In this document: positions 25,121-32,455 of the stretch, in pieces
Numbering within the stretch: position 1 is the first letter of the stretch
Layout: each line of letters begins with the position of its first letter
NCBI RefSeq assembly: GCF_002564105.1
Contig: NZ_PDBX01000001.1
Span: 4,712,001-4,776,000 of the forward strand
DNA from: Collimonas sp. PA-H2
GTDB taxonomy: Bacteria; Pseudomonadota; Gammaproteobacteria; Burkholderiales; Burkholderiaceae_D
Direction: 5' to 3'
Length of the DNA stretch: 64,000 nt
Made by a program: the position numbers and the translations under genes
The notes under the pieces: model-generated
Told to the model about the DNA's origin: nothing
Databases searched by the model: none
What the model saw: only the letters and a program-made list of their open reading frames with translations

Positions 25121-25870
25121 ATGTCGAAACCAGTCATGATCGTTACCGGCGGCGGCCGCGGCATCGGCGCCGCCACCGCGTTATTGGCCGCTGCGCGCGG
25201 CTATGCTGTTTGCGTCAACTATGTCCACAGCCGCAGCGCTGCCGAGTCGGTGGTGGCGGCTATCCGCGGCAGCGGCGGCGAAGCGCTGGCGGTGGCCGGC
25301 GATGTCGCCGTCGAAGCCGATGTCATGGCCCTGTTCCAGACCGTCGACGGTCAGCTGGGCAAAGTGACGGCGCTGGTCAACAACGCCGGCATTCTGGAGC
25401 GCCAGATGCGCGTGGAAGAAATGGACGTGGCGCGTTTGCAGCGGGTGCTGAACACCAATGTCATCGGCAGTTTCCTGTGCGCGCGCGAAGCGGTGCGGCG
25501 TATGTCGACCCGCTTCGGCGGCCAGGGCGGCGCCATCGTCAATCTGTCGTCGATGGCGGCCAAGCTGGGCGGTCCGGGTGAATATGTCGATTACGCCGCC
25601 TCCAAGGGTGCGATCGACGCCATGACCATTGGCCTGGCGAAGGAAGTGGCCGACCAGGGCATCCGCGTCAACGCCGTCCGTCCCGGCGTCATTTACACTG
25701 AGATACATGCCAGCGGCGGCGAGCCGGGCCGGGTCGAGCGGGTCAAAGACAGCGTGCCGATGCGGCGCGGCGGCAGCGCCGACGAGGTGGCGCGCGCAGT
25801 GCTGTGGCTGTTATCGGAGGAAGCGTCGTATTGCACCGGGACCTTTATTGACGTCTCCGGCGGCCGCTGA
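25121..25870 (+). CDS. Short-chain dehydrogenase/reductase
   Basis: 249 residues, classical SDR. The NAD(P)-binding motif TGGGRGIG is at 9-16, NNAG at about 87-90, the catalytic Ser at about 143 (VNLSSMAA) and YAASK at about 156-160, with the full set of catalytic residues. The C-terminal half (PGVIYTEIHASGG, WLLSEEASYCTGTFIDVSGGR) is typical of the 3-oxoacyl-ACP reductase/glucose-1-dehydrogenase group. A GAGGAAG ribosome site precedes the ATG. No neighbours of a pathway; substrate unknown. Confidence 0.92.
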   Translation: MSKPVMIVTGGGRGIGAATALLAAARGYAVCVNYVHSRSAAESVVAAIRGSGGEALAVAGDVAVEADVMALFQTVDGQLGKVTALVNNAGILERQMRVEEMDVARLQRVLNTNVIGSFLCAREAVRRMSTRFGGQGGAIVNLSSMAAKLGGPGEYVDYAASKGAIDAMTIGLAKEVADQGIRVNAVRPGVIYTEIHASGGEPGRVERVKDSVPMRRGGSADEVARAVLWLLSEEASYCTGTFIDVSGGR

Positions 25871-26107
25871 GATCTGATCAATGGTTAAACAGGCAAGCAA
25901 GCTGGTCTTTTTAGCAAAAAAACGGCGGTTTTGAAAACATTGCTAGAATGCGCGTTACTGGCGAATAAGTGTGACAAGTATCGCGCATGTAAAAAGTTTC
26001 CGTGTTGCACTATAATTGATTTGGCAACCCCTCTGCTGGTGCGCTGACCGAGTTATCCGGGTGCGGCAATTTTAATGTATGAGCAATTTACGATGGAGTT
26101 ATCAAGA

Positions 26108-26563
26108 ATGAAGAATCTGATTATTGTCGCCGCCTTGGTGGCATTGGGCGGTTGCGCCGTGACCCCGAACTCTGCAAACGTGTATAGCAGCGGCCAGGCG
26201 CAGGGCGAGCAATCGGTGCGCATGGCGGTAGTGGATTCAGTGCGTCCGGTGACCATCGACAAAAATCGCGGCGGCAACGGCGCCGGTACCCTGGCTGGCG
26301 GCGCGCTCGGCGCGGTTGCGGCCGGCTCGACCATCGGCAAGGGCAATGGCTCGCTGGCCGCCGGCGTCGTCGGCGCCGTGCTGGGCGGCATCGTCGGCAA
26401 CCAGGTGGAAAACAATCTGAACCAGCGTCCAGGCCTGGAAATTACCGTGCGCCTGAGCAACGGCGAATTGCGTGCGATTACCCAGGATGCCGACGAGCGC
26501 TTTAACGTCGGCGACCGCGTTCGCCTGCTGTCTTCCGGCGGCGTCACCCGCGTTACGCATTAA
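26108..26563 (+). CDS. SlyB-like glycine-zipper outer-membrane lipoprotein
   Basis: 151 residues from ATG 26108 (GGAG 9 bp upstream). Signal peptide MKNLIIVAALVALGGCAV with lipobox LGGC. The middle holds a glycine-zipper 2TM region (GAGTLAGGALGAVAAGSTIG, AAGVVGAVLGGIVGNQVE), and the C-terminal part is a small beta domain (ITVRLSNGELRAITQDADER, VGDRVRLLSSGGV). This is the SlyB/PcpY build, an outer-membrane protein that stabilises the envelope, usually under PhoP or stress control in enterobacteria. Upstream, a TATAAT at 26011-26016 may be the -10. Confidence 0.9.
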   Translation: MKNLIIVAALVALGGCAVTPNSANVYSSGQAQGEQSVRMAVVDSVRPVTIDKNRGGNGAGTLAGGALGAVAAGSTIGKGNGSLAAGVVGAVLGGIVGNQVENNLNQRPGLEITVRLSNGELRAITQDADERFNVGDRVRLLSSGGVTRVTH

Positions 26564-26604
26564 TTGCCGAAGTGGCTGGTAGCCTGGCTGCCGCTGCAAA
26601 AGCC

Positions 26605-26648
26605 AAGGGGTGAAACAGCGATCGCGATCGCTGTTTCACCCCTTTTTT
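26605..26648 (+). terminator. Strong intrinsic terminator after the SlyB-like gene
   Basis: Perfect 18-bp stem, arms at 26605-26622 and 26627-26644, loop CGCG, then six T. Among the strongest hairpins in the window. Read in the opposite direction the tail is weaker, so it belongs mainly to the SlyB-like transcript. Confidence 0.92.
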
Positions 26649-26687
26649 ATCAGCCATTTTTTATTGAACGATTGAACGGCTGGGCGC

Positions 26688-27269
26688 TTATGGTCCGTTA
26701 TGGATCACCACCAGCAAGGCGGTGGCGGTGCTTTTGCCGACATTCTTGATGTAATGAGGGCGGTCGGCGGCATATCTTGCCGTTTCGCCAACCTTGATTT
26801 TACTCAGGTTGCTGCCACTCTGGACTTCCAATGTACCGGACAGGACTGTCAGGTGTTCGCGCGAAGCCGGCTCATGCGCTTCTGAATCGAGGCAACCGCC
26901 CGGCTGCAGCGACAGTTCATACCACTCGAACTGGCCGGCCAGCTCGATCGGGCCGAGGATGCGCAACTCGCAATGGCCGTCCCGTGAACGCAGCGATGGC
27001 GTGGCGTGGCTGGCCACGGTTTCAATCGAGGCCGGTACTACCTGATTGCCATCCACCAGCAAAGAGATAGGCACACCCAGCGCATTGGCCAGCCGCCACA
27101 CCACGGCGACCGTCGGATTGGCCTGGTTGCGCTCGATTTGCGACAGCATCGACTTCGATACGCCGGCGCGCTTGGACAGGGCGTCCAGCGACAGACCGTC
27201 GGCCTGGCGCAGCCTGACCAGTGTATCGCCGACTTTTGGCGGCGCGTCTTCCAGCATCTTATCTGCCAT
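26688..27269 (-). CDS. XRE-family regulator with C-terminal cupin domain, divergent from kbl
   Basis: 193 residues. Helix-turn-helix at about 12-70 (LVRLRQADGLSLDALSKRAGVSKSMLSQIERNQANPT, quoted only as LSLDALSKRAG and SKSMLSQIERNQ). The C-terminal part is a cupin (SLQPGGCLDSEAHEPASREH, VLSGTLEVQSG, IKNVGKSTATALLVVIH). Metal-binding His/Glu of the cupin core appear present in EAHEPASREH. It is divergent from the threonine-degradation operon with a perfect palindrome in the gap, so it most likely controls that operon; the ligand may be an amino acid or intermediate (inference). Confidence 0.9.
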   Translation of the reverse strand: MADKMLEDAPPKVGDTLVRLRQADGLSLDALSKRAGVSKSMLSQIERNQANPTVAVVWRLANALGVPISLLVDGNQVVPASIETVASHATPSLRSRDGHCELRILGPIELAGQFEWYELSLQPGGCLDSEAHEPASREHLTVLSGTLEVQSGSNLSKIKVGETARYAADRPHYIKNVGKSTATALLVVIHNGP

Positions 27270-27364
27270 GCTTATTTACCATGTTATTCCCGCTGTTTTT
27301 TTTCGCTGAATTGCTGTGCATCCGGTTGACAGTCTGGTTATTGTGCATTATCGTGGAATTTGTG

Positions 27365-27378
27365 TTCGATATATCGAA
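27365..27378. promoter_or_regulatory. Perfect palindrome, candidate operator for kbl
   Basis: TTCGATATATCGAA at 27365-27378, 36 bp before the kbl start codon and about 95 bp from the regulator start. It is the only clear symmetric site in the divergent gap and fits an XRE dimer. Confidence 0.6.
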
Positions 27379-27413
27379 TTAAAACAATATATTATATAAG
27401 ATCGAGGCTCGCA

Positions 27414-28643
27414 ATGACCGTGACGCAAGAGAATACCCAAAACCATGGCGCTCCGCAGTTCTACAGCCACCTGCGCGACGAATTGAGCGCAATCGAAGCT
27501 GCCGGCCTGCTGAAGTCGGAGCGCCTGATCCTTGGCCCGCAGGGCGGCAAGATCAGCACCGAAAGCGGCGAACTGATCAATTTGTGCGCCAACAACTACC
27601 TGGGATTGTCTTCCCATCCGGCCTTGATCAAGGCCGCGCATGATGCCTTGGATTCGCACGGCTTCGGCCTGAGCTCGGTGCGCTTCATCTGCGGCACGCA
27701 GGATATCCACCGCCAACTGGAGCAGCGCCTGTCAGCCTTCCTCGGCACCGAGGATTGCATCCTGTATGCGGCTGCCTTCGATGCCAACGGCGGCTTGTTC
27801 GAACCTTTGCTGGGCGAGCAGGACGCGATCATCAGCGACGCCCTCAACCATGCTTCGATCATCGACGGCGTGCGCTTGTGCAAGGCGAAGCGCTATCGCT
27901 ATGCGCATAACGACATGGAAGACCTGGAGCGCTGCCTGAAGCAGGCCAAGGCCGACAACGCCCGTTTTTCCATGGTGTTTACCGATGGCGTGTTTTCGAT
28001 GGACGGCACGGTGGCGCAGCTGGATGTCATCCGTCAGTTGTGCGACAAGTACGGCGCGCTGCTGGGCGTCGACGATTGCCACGCCACCGGCTTCATGGGC
28101 GCAAAAGGACGCGGCACGCATGAAGCGCGCGGCATCTTCGGCAAGGTCGACGTCATTACCGGCACGCTGGGCAAAGCCCTGGGCGGCGCCAGCGGCGGCT
28201 TTACAGCCGGGCGGCGCGAGGTGATCGACCTGTTGCGGCAACGCTCGCGGCCTTACCTGTTCTCGAATACCTTGATGCCGGCGATTGTCGGCGCCTCGAT
28301 CGCCGCGCTCGATCTGCTGGAAGCATCGACTGAACTGCGCGACCGCCTGGAGCGCAACACTGTCTACTTCCGCAAGGCGATCACTGACGCCGGCTTTGAA
28401 ATCAAGCCGGGCACCCATCCGATCGTGCCACTGATGGTGTACGACGCCGTGGTCGCGCAAAAATTGTCGCGCCGCCTGTATGAGCTGGGCGTATATGCGG
28501 TCGGCTTCTTCTATCCGGTGGTGCCGCAAGGCCAGGCGCGGATCCGGGTGCAGATGTCGGCCGTCCACGATGAAGCAACCTTGCAGCGCGCAGTGGCCAT
28601 TTTCCGGCAAGCCGGCGACGAGCTCGGCCTGGTGAAGAACTAA
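27414..28643 (+). CDS. kbl: 2-amino-3-ketobutyrate CoA ligase (glycine C-acetyltransferase)
   Basis: 409 residues. PLP enzyme that converts 2-amino-3-ketobutyrate plus CoA to glycine and acetyl-CoA, the second step of threonine degradation. The N-terminal part [14 protein letters not shown], the central [15 protein letters not shown] and [14 protein letters not shown], and the Schiff-base region [15 protein letters not shown] (Lys about 244) match the alpha-oxoamine synthase family and Kbl in particular. ATG 27414 follows a GAGG ribosome site; a longer frame to 27360 crosses the operator. The SDR-type threonine dehydrogenase follows 23 bp later in the same operon. Confidence 0.96.
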   Translation: MTVTQENTQNHGAPQFYSHLRDELSAIEAAGLLKSERLILGPQGGKISTESGELINLCANNYLGLSSHPALIKAAHDALDSHGFGLSSVRFICGTQDIHRQLEQRLSAFLGTEDCILYAAAFDANGGLFEPLLGEQDAIISDALNHASIIDGVRLCKAKRYRYAHNDMEDLERCLKQAKADNARFSMVFTDGVFSMDGTVAQLDVIRQLCDKYGALLGVDDCHATGFMGAKGRGTHEARGIFGKVDVITGTLGKALGGASGGFTAGRREVIDLLRQRSRPYLFSNTLMPAIVGASIAALDLLEASTELRDRLERNTVYFRKAITDAGFEIKPGTHPIVPLMVYDAVVAQKLSRRLYELGVYAVGFFYPVVPQGQARIRVQMSAVHDEATLQRAVAIFRQAGDELGLVKN

Positions 28644-28666
28644 AGAAGAACGGTAAAGAGACTAAG

Positions 28667-29632
28667 ATGAAAAAAGTATTGGTAATCGGCGCAAACGGGC
28701 AGATCGGCACCGAACTAGCGACGGCGCTCGTCAAATTGCATGGCGCCAAGCAGGTTGTCACGAGCGATATCCAGCCCGCCGGCAAGCATCCGGAGCTGGC
28801 GTATGAAACACTGGACGTCACGGATGCGAAGCGTCTGGCCGAGGTGGTCAGCCGGCACGACATCGGTGAAATCTACCACCTGGCGGCAGCGCTCTCGGCA
28901 AAAGGCGAAGAGCACCCCGAGTGGGCCTGGAATCTCAACATGACGGGCTTGCTGAACGTGCTGGAAGTGGCGCGCCAAGCCAAGCTGTCCAAGGTGTTCT
29001 GGCCTAGCTCGATTGCAGCATTTGGCCCTTCGACCCCGCGCGACAATGCGCCGCAGATCGGTCCCATGGATCCGAAGACTGTCTACGGCATCTCGAAGCT
29101 GGCGGGCGAGCATTGGTGCACCTGGTATGCCGAGAAGTACGGCATGGATATCCGCAGCCTGCGCTATCCGGGTCTGATCAGCTACTCGGCGGAACCCGGC
29201 GGTGGCACTACCGATTACGCCATCCAGGCGTTGTTCGCGGCGGCTGATGGCGGCGCTTTCACCAGTTTCCTGGGTGAAGAAAGCACATTGCCGATGATGT
29301 ACATGCCTGACGCAGTGCGCGCCACCATCGAGCTGATGAGTGCACCGAAAGAAAATCTCAAGACGGCCGGTTCATACAATCTGGCGGCATGGAGCTTTTC
29401 GCCGCGTGAGCTGGTGGCCATTATCCAGCAGCGCTGCCCATCTTTCCAGGCCGCTTACAAGCCGGATTTCCGCCAGGCGATCGCTGATGCGTGGCCGCGC
29501 TCGATCGACGATTCCAGTGCGCGTGAAGACTGGGCATGGCGTCCTGCGTATAGCCTGAGCGAGATGGTTGACGACATGTTGAAGCACCTGGTCGGGCGCA
29601 AATCGGTGAGCCAGGAAAAGCAGGTTGCCTGA
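28667..29632 (+). CDS. L-threonine 3-dehydrogenase, NAD-epimerase/SDR type
   Basis: 321 residues. Oxidises threonine to 2-amino-3-ketobutyrate for Kbl. The protein is an extended SDR with GANGQIG (8-14), a catalytic YGISK (about 144-148), and the SSIAAFGPSTPRDNAPQ and LRYPGLISYSAEPGGGTTDYA stretches characteristic of SDR-type TDH as in trypanosomes and Flavobacterium, not the zinc MDR-type of E. coli. Spacing of 23 bp to kbl makes an operon. The product/substrate match between the two genes confirms the assignment. The C-terminal 12 residues are a polar tail. Confidence 0.93.
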   Translation: MKKVLVIGANGQIGTELATALVKLHGAKQVVTSDIQPAGKHPELAYETLDVTDAKRLAEVVSRHDIGEIYHLAAALSAKGEEHPEWAWNLNMTGLLNVLEVARQAKLSKVFWPSSIAAFGPSTPRDNAPQIGPMDPKTVYGISKLAGEHWCTWYAEKYGMDIRSLRYPGLISYSAEPGGGTTDYAIQALFAAADGGAFTSFLGEESTLPMMYMPDAVRATIELMSAPKENLKTAGSYNLAAWSFSPRELVAIIQQRCPSFQAAYKPDFRQAIADAWPRSIDDSSAREDWAWRPAYSLSEMVDDMLKHLVGRKSVSQEKQVA

Positions 29633-29746
29633 GGTTTTGATTAAGGTGGCTTTCGTTTCAATTGTTTAGATCAGGCATTTTCCGGAAAACGCTGGAGTGA
29701 AGCGTCTTCGGGCATGAGCGGTCGGTAAGACAGGCCAAGTCAGTTG

Positions 29747-29786
29747 AAAAGGCTGGGAGACAATTTGTCTCCCAGCCTTTTTTTAT
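29747..29786 (+). terminator. Intrinsic terminator of the kbl-threonine dehydrogenase operon
   Basis: Stem from AAAAGGCTGGGAGACAA (29747-29763) with the exact complement at 29765-29781, followed by a T-tract to 29785. Lies about 115 bp after the stop codon. Confidence 0.9.
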
Positions 29787-29884
29787 AAGAATTCAACCAG
29801 TTTTTCCCTAGCGCATGGATGTGCTGTCCGGTAAAGATGTATTATTTTCAAAAAATTAACTATTGGCCGGGCAGGATGCTTGCA

Positions 29885-29925
29885 TTGATTGCAGAATTTC
29901 GCTAGAGTGATAGCATTGCAATCAA
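29885..29925. promoter_or_regulatory. Candidate promoter-operator of the FitAB/VapBC-type operon
   Basis: Inverted repeat TTGATTGCA (29885-29893) / TGCAATCAA (29917-29925) with a 23-bp spacer, 15 bp before the antitoxin start. A possible promoter lies across it: TTGCAT at 29880-29885, a 17-bp gap and TAGAGT at 29903-29908. This arrangement fits an antitoxin-toxin complex binding its own operator, as for FitAB. Confidence 0.6.
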
Positions 29926-29940
29926 TCCTGGAGAGCTGCA

Positions 29941-30159
29941 ATGGCTACAAACCTGGTGGTGAGAAACGTGGAAGAAGAACTTACTCTGGCGCTCAAGCAA
30001 CAGGCGGCGTCGCATGGACGTAGCGCCGAAGCCGAGCACCGGGAAATCTTGCGGGCGGCGCTGCAGCGTCCGAAGCGGCGTTCGCTGCTGGACTTTTTAT
30101 TGAGCATGCCGAATGTCGGGGAAGACAAGGACTTCGATGCACGCAACATTCAAGAGTAA
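29941..30159 (+). CDS. FitA-like ribbon-helix-helix antitoxin
   Basis: 72 residues. The start MATNLVVRNVEEELTLALKQ and ASHGRSAEAEHREILRAAL form an Arc/FitA-type ribbon-helix-helix domain (about 1-45). The C-terminal part (DFLLSMPNVGEDKDFDARNIQE) is the usual extended toxin-binding tail. The toxin gene starts 16 bp later. Family role: dimer binds DNA and neutralises the PIN nuclease. Confidence 0.9.
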   Translation: MATNLVVRNVEEELTLALKQQAASHGRSAEAEHREILRAALQRPKRRSLLDFLLSMPNVGEDKDFDARNIQE

Positions 30160-30174
30160 ATTCAGGAGTAAAGC

Positions 30175-30585
30175 GTGTATCTGTTGGATACCAATGTAAT
30201 CAGCGAGTCCCGCAAAGGGGAAAAGGCCAACCGTGGAACGCAGGAGTTCTGGCGATCGGTCGATCCCGATGCGATTTATCTGCCGGTCCAATGCTTGGGC
30301 GAGATACGCCGCGGCGTTGAAAGCGTCAAGCGCCGCGGCGATTCAGCGCAGGCTAAAGTACTGGAGGCATGGCTGCAGACGCTGACGACGGAATATGCGG
30401 ATCGCATCCTGTCTTTTGACAGCGACTGTGCCCAGGTGTGGGGGGCGCTGATGTCGGCTGGCAATCAACATCCCATCGACAAGCAAATTGCCGCAATCGC
30501 CTTGATCCACGATATGACAGTCGTTACGCGCAACACCAGCGATTTCATTGATACAGGCGTAGGTCTGATAAATCCATTTTCCTGA
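30175..30585 (+). CDS. PIN-domain ribonuclease toxin (FitB/VapC family)
   Basis: 136 residues from GTG 30175, preceded by AGGAG with 6-bp spacing. The PIN-domain acidic residues are visible: Asp5 in YLLDTNVISE, Glu about 43 in LGEIRRGV, Asp in HPIDKQIAAIAL (about 101) and the C-terminal NTSDFIDTGV (about 120). Such toxins cleave tRNA or other RNA in a metal-dependent manner; targets here are unknown. Co-transcribed with the RHH antitoxin. Confidence 0.92.
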   Translation: MYLLDTNVISESRKGEKANRGTQEFWRSVDPDAIYLPVQCLGEIRRGVESVKRRGDSAQAKVLEAWLQTLTTEYADRILSFDSDCAQVWGALMSAGNQHPIDKQIAAIALIHDMTVVTRNTSDFIDTGVGLINPFS

Positions 30586-30622
30586 AGGTCGGCGAGCTCG
30601 GCATACATGCTCAGCTTCGTCC

Positions 30623-31654
30623 CTATTTCTGCAATAACCTGATTTGCGTGCGCAATTTTTCCGGTACCGGATAGTCCGGATAGGCGCGCTTGAATTTCTC
30701 CCATTCTTCCAATGCATCCTGGCGCAGGCCGGCCTTCAGCATTTCATCGATCGCTGACAGCCAGGCTTCAGCTCTTGCCGGTGATTCTGATTTCCCTGAC
30801 GATGCGACGACGGGCGCCAATTCCGATTGCGTTGGTAATGTCGTTGCAACGGCGCCGGAAGCAAGCGCCGGAGCTGGGGCGGGCGAGTACACCGGTGCGG
30901 GGGCGGCAACTGCCGGTGCCGGGGGAGGCGAATAGTTTGACTCGGGTGCCGGAACTACCGGTGCAGGAACCGCGGCAACCGGGGCGGCCGGCATGATGAT
31001 TGCCCGTACTCTCGACGCGGAGTTTTCCGGGCTTGCCGGCTGCGATGGTGAACCTGCATAGTTTTGTCTTGTTGGAGCGGGAGGTGGCGCAGGTGTAGGT
31101 GCCGGAGCATATGCAGATGTAGCTTGCATATCCTGAATATTGACCGGCACCGACGATTTCGCTTCAGCTGTCGTTGTTGTTGGAGACGGCGCCTTGTGAC
31201 TGGCGGCTTTTGGCCGCGGCAATTCCGGCTTTGCCTGCGGTTCCATTTCAACTGCTGCTGGTGGTGGCGCCGCAATTGGCGCAGCAGGCTGCGCTGCCGG
31301 TTCAGCCTGGGGTGCTGCATCGTACGCTTGCACTGCCGGCTCCGCCTGCCAGCGCAGCGTCACCAGAACCGCCAGCACCGTGCAGGCGGCCATTGCCAGC
31401 TGGGTGGACCAGCGTATCAAGAAATGTGGCTTGCCGGGCTTTGCGGCTTTACCCGATAACGCGTCGTTGGCGGCCTGCTGCACAGGCGCCTCGGCTTTGG
31501 CCAAGGCGTCGGCCTGCGCCAGGATGGCGGCGTCCAGCGCAGCCGAAGGAGATGGCTGGGGCAGTCCCTGCAATTGGCGCGCCAGTTCGCCTTCGCCTTG
31601 CAGGAAGGCCTCAAATTCAGCGTCGTCCAGACGATTGCTGTCTTCGGAAGTCAT
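30623..31654 (-). CDS. Membrane-anchored anti-sigma-like protein with proline/alanine-rich periplasmic region
   Basis: 343 residues, encoded with a 4-bp overlap after the ECF sigma gene, the standard place for an anti-sigma factor. Residues 1-75 form a cytoplasmic sigma-binding-type segment, a single transmembrane helix sits at about 84-101, then a long Pro/Ala-rich periplasmic linker (105-290), and a C-terminal helical piece (AWLSAIDEMLKAGLRQDALE, YPDYPVPEKLRTQI) of a kind often found in such proteins. A short motif SRVRAII (214-220) recurs, as GRVRAII, in the divergent VIT-domain protein. No ZAS zinc motif was seen. Confidence 0.78.
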   Translation of the reverse strand: MTSEDSNRLDDAEFEAFLQGEGELARQLQGLPQPSPSAALDAAILAQADALAKAEAPVQQAANDALSGKAAKPGKPHFLIRWSTQLAMAACTVLAVLVTLRWQAEPAVQAYDAAPQAEPAAQPAAPIAAPPPAAVEMEPQAKPELPRPKAASHKAPSPTTTTAEAKSSVPVNIQDMQATSAYAPAPTPAPPPAPTRQNYAGSPSQPASPENSASRVRAIIMPAAPVAAVPAPVVPAPESNYSPPPAPAVAAPAPVYSPAPAPALASGAVATTLPTQSELAPVVASSGKSESPARAEAWLSAIDEMLKAGLRQDALEEWEKFKRAYPDYPVPEKLRTQIRLLQK

Positions 31655-32250
31655 GCCGCCTCCTCGCTGGAATCCAGGTCTTGTGTCAGGTGCTGCCGCA
31701 GCTTGCGCATGGCGTAGCGCAGCCGGCTCTTGATGGTTTCTTCCGGCACAGCGACGATCAGGGCGATCTCTGCAAGACTCATTCCGTTAAATTGCTGCAA
31801 AATCAAAGCCTCTTTTTGTTCCCCGGGCAGCAGCCGTATCGCCGCGTGCAGCCTGGCGATGCGTTGGCGGTTTTCCAGCGCGGCTTCGGGCGACAGCGTT
31901 TCCTGCGCTGTTTCGGCCAGGTAGTCGAACTTCGCTTGCCCTTCATCTCCCTGGCCGATCTCGCTGGCCAGCAAAGTCTGCTGCTGGCGCAGCAGATCAA
32001 TCAGACGATTGCGCGCAATCTGGAACAGATAAGTCCGGAACAGCGATTCCGGCTGATAGCGGGCGCGTGCATGATGCAGGCCGGCCCAGCTGTCTTGCGC
32101 GATCTCATCGACCCAGTCGCGGCGCGGCGAGCGCCAGGCGATGAACCTGTATAAGCCTTGGCTATGGCGCCGGTACAGCTCCCTGAACGCGCCAAGATCG
32201 CCGTCACGGTAATTGAGCATCAGCGATTCATCGGAGGGTTCAGCGGGCAT
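31651..32250 (-). CDS. ECF-type RNA polymerase sigma factor
   Basis: 199 residues from ATG 32250 (MPAEPSDESLMLNYRDGD); an upstream extension of 22 residues looks unlike protein. Sigma region 2 is at about 12-80 (GDLGAFRELYRRHSQGLYRF, FRTYLFQIARNRLIDLLR) and region 4 at about 130-185 (LPGEQKEALILQQFNGMSLAEIA, EETIKSRLRYAMRKLRQHL). The first conserved helix and the helix-turn-helix look complete. It is coupled to the anti-sigma gene and divergent from the exported VIT/vWA-like gene, probably a target. Confidence 0.92.
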   Translation of the reverse strand: MPAEPSDESLMLNYRDGDLGAFRELYRRHSQGLYRFIAWRSPRRDWVDEIAQDSWAGLHHARARYQPESLFRTYLFQIARNRLIDLLRQQQTLLASEIGQGDEGQAKFDYLAETAQETLSPEAALENRQRIARLHAAIRLLPGEQKEALILQQFNGMSLAEIALIVAVPEETIKSRLRYAMRKLRQHLTQDLDSSEEAA

Positions 32251-32455
32251 GGCGGATTGGTGGTTGCTTCTTTGCCCGGCAGGGCGGTAGCGGCGATTGT
32301 GACGCCTGCCGTGCAAGAAAGCAATAAGCCGATGAATGCTTGCCTGTCAGCCAATTCGTACTGGATCAGAAATTTTTTTTGCAAATTTAACCCCGTATCC
32401 GAAGCCGCTCCGTTTCATATCACAAGCCAGCGTATCGGCATAAACGGAGAATAAT

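Noticed and set aside
32350..32455. Possible ECF promoter before the VIT-domain gene (TTTAACC ... CGTTT)
   Set aside because: The spacing (18-19 bp) and bases fit ECF promoters only loosely; I would need the same motif before the sigma gene or other targets.
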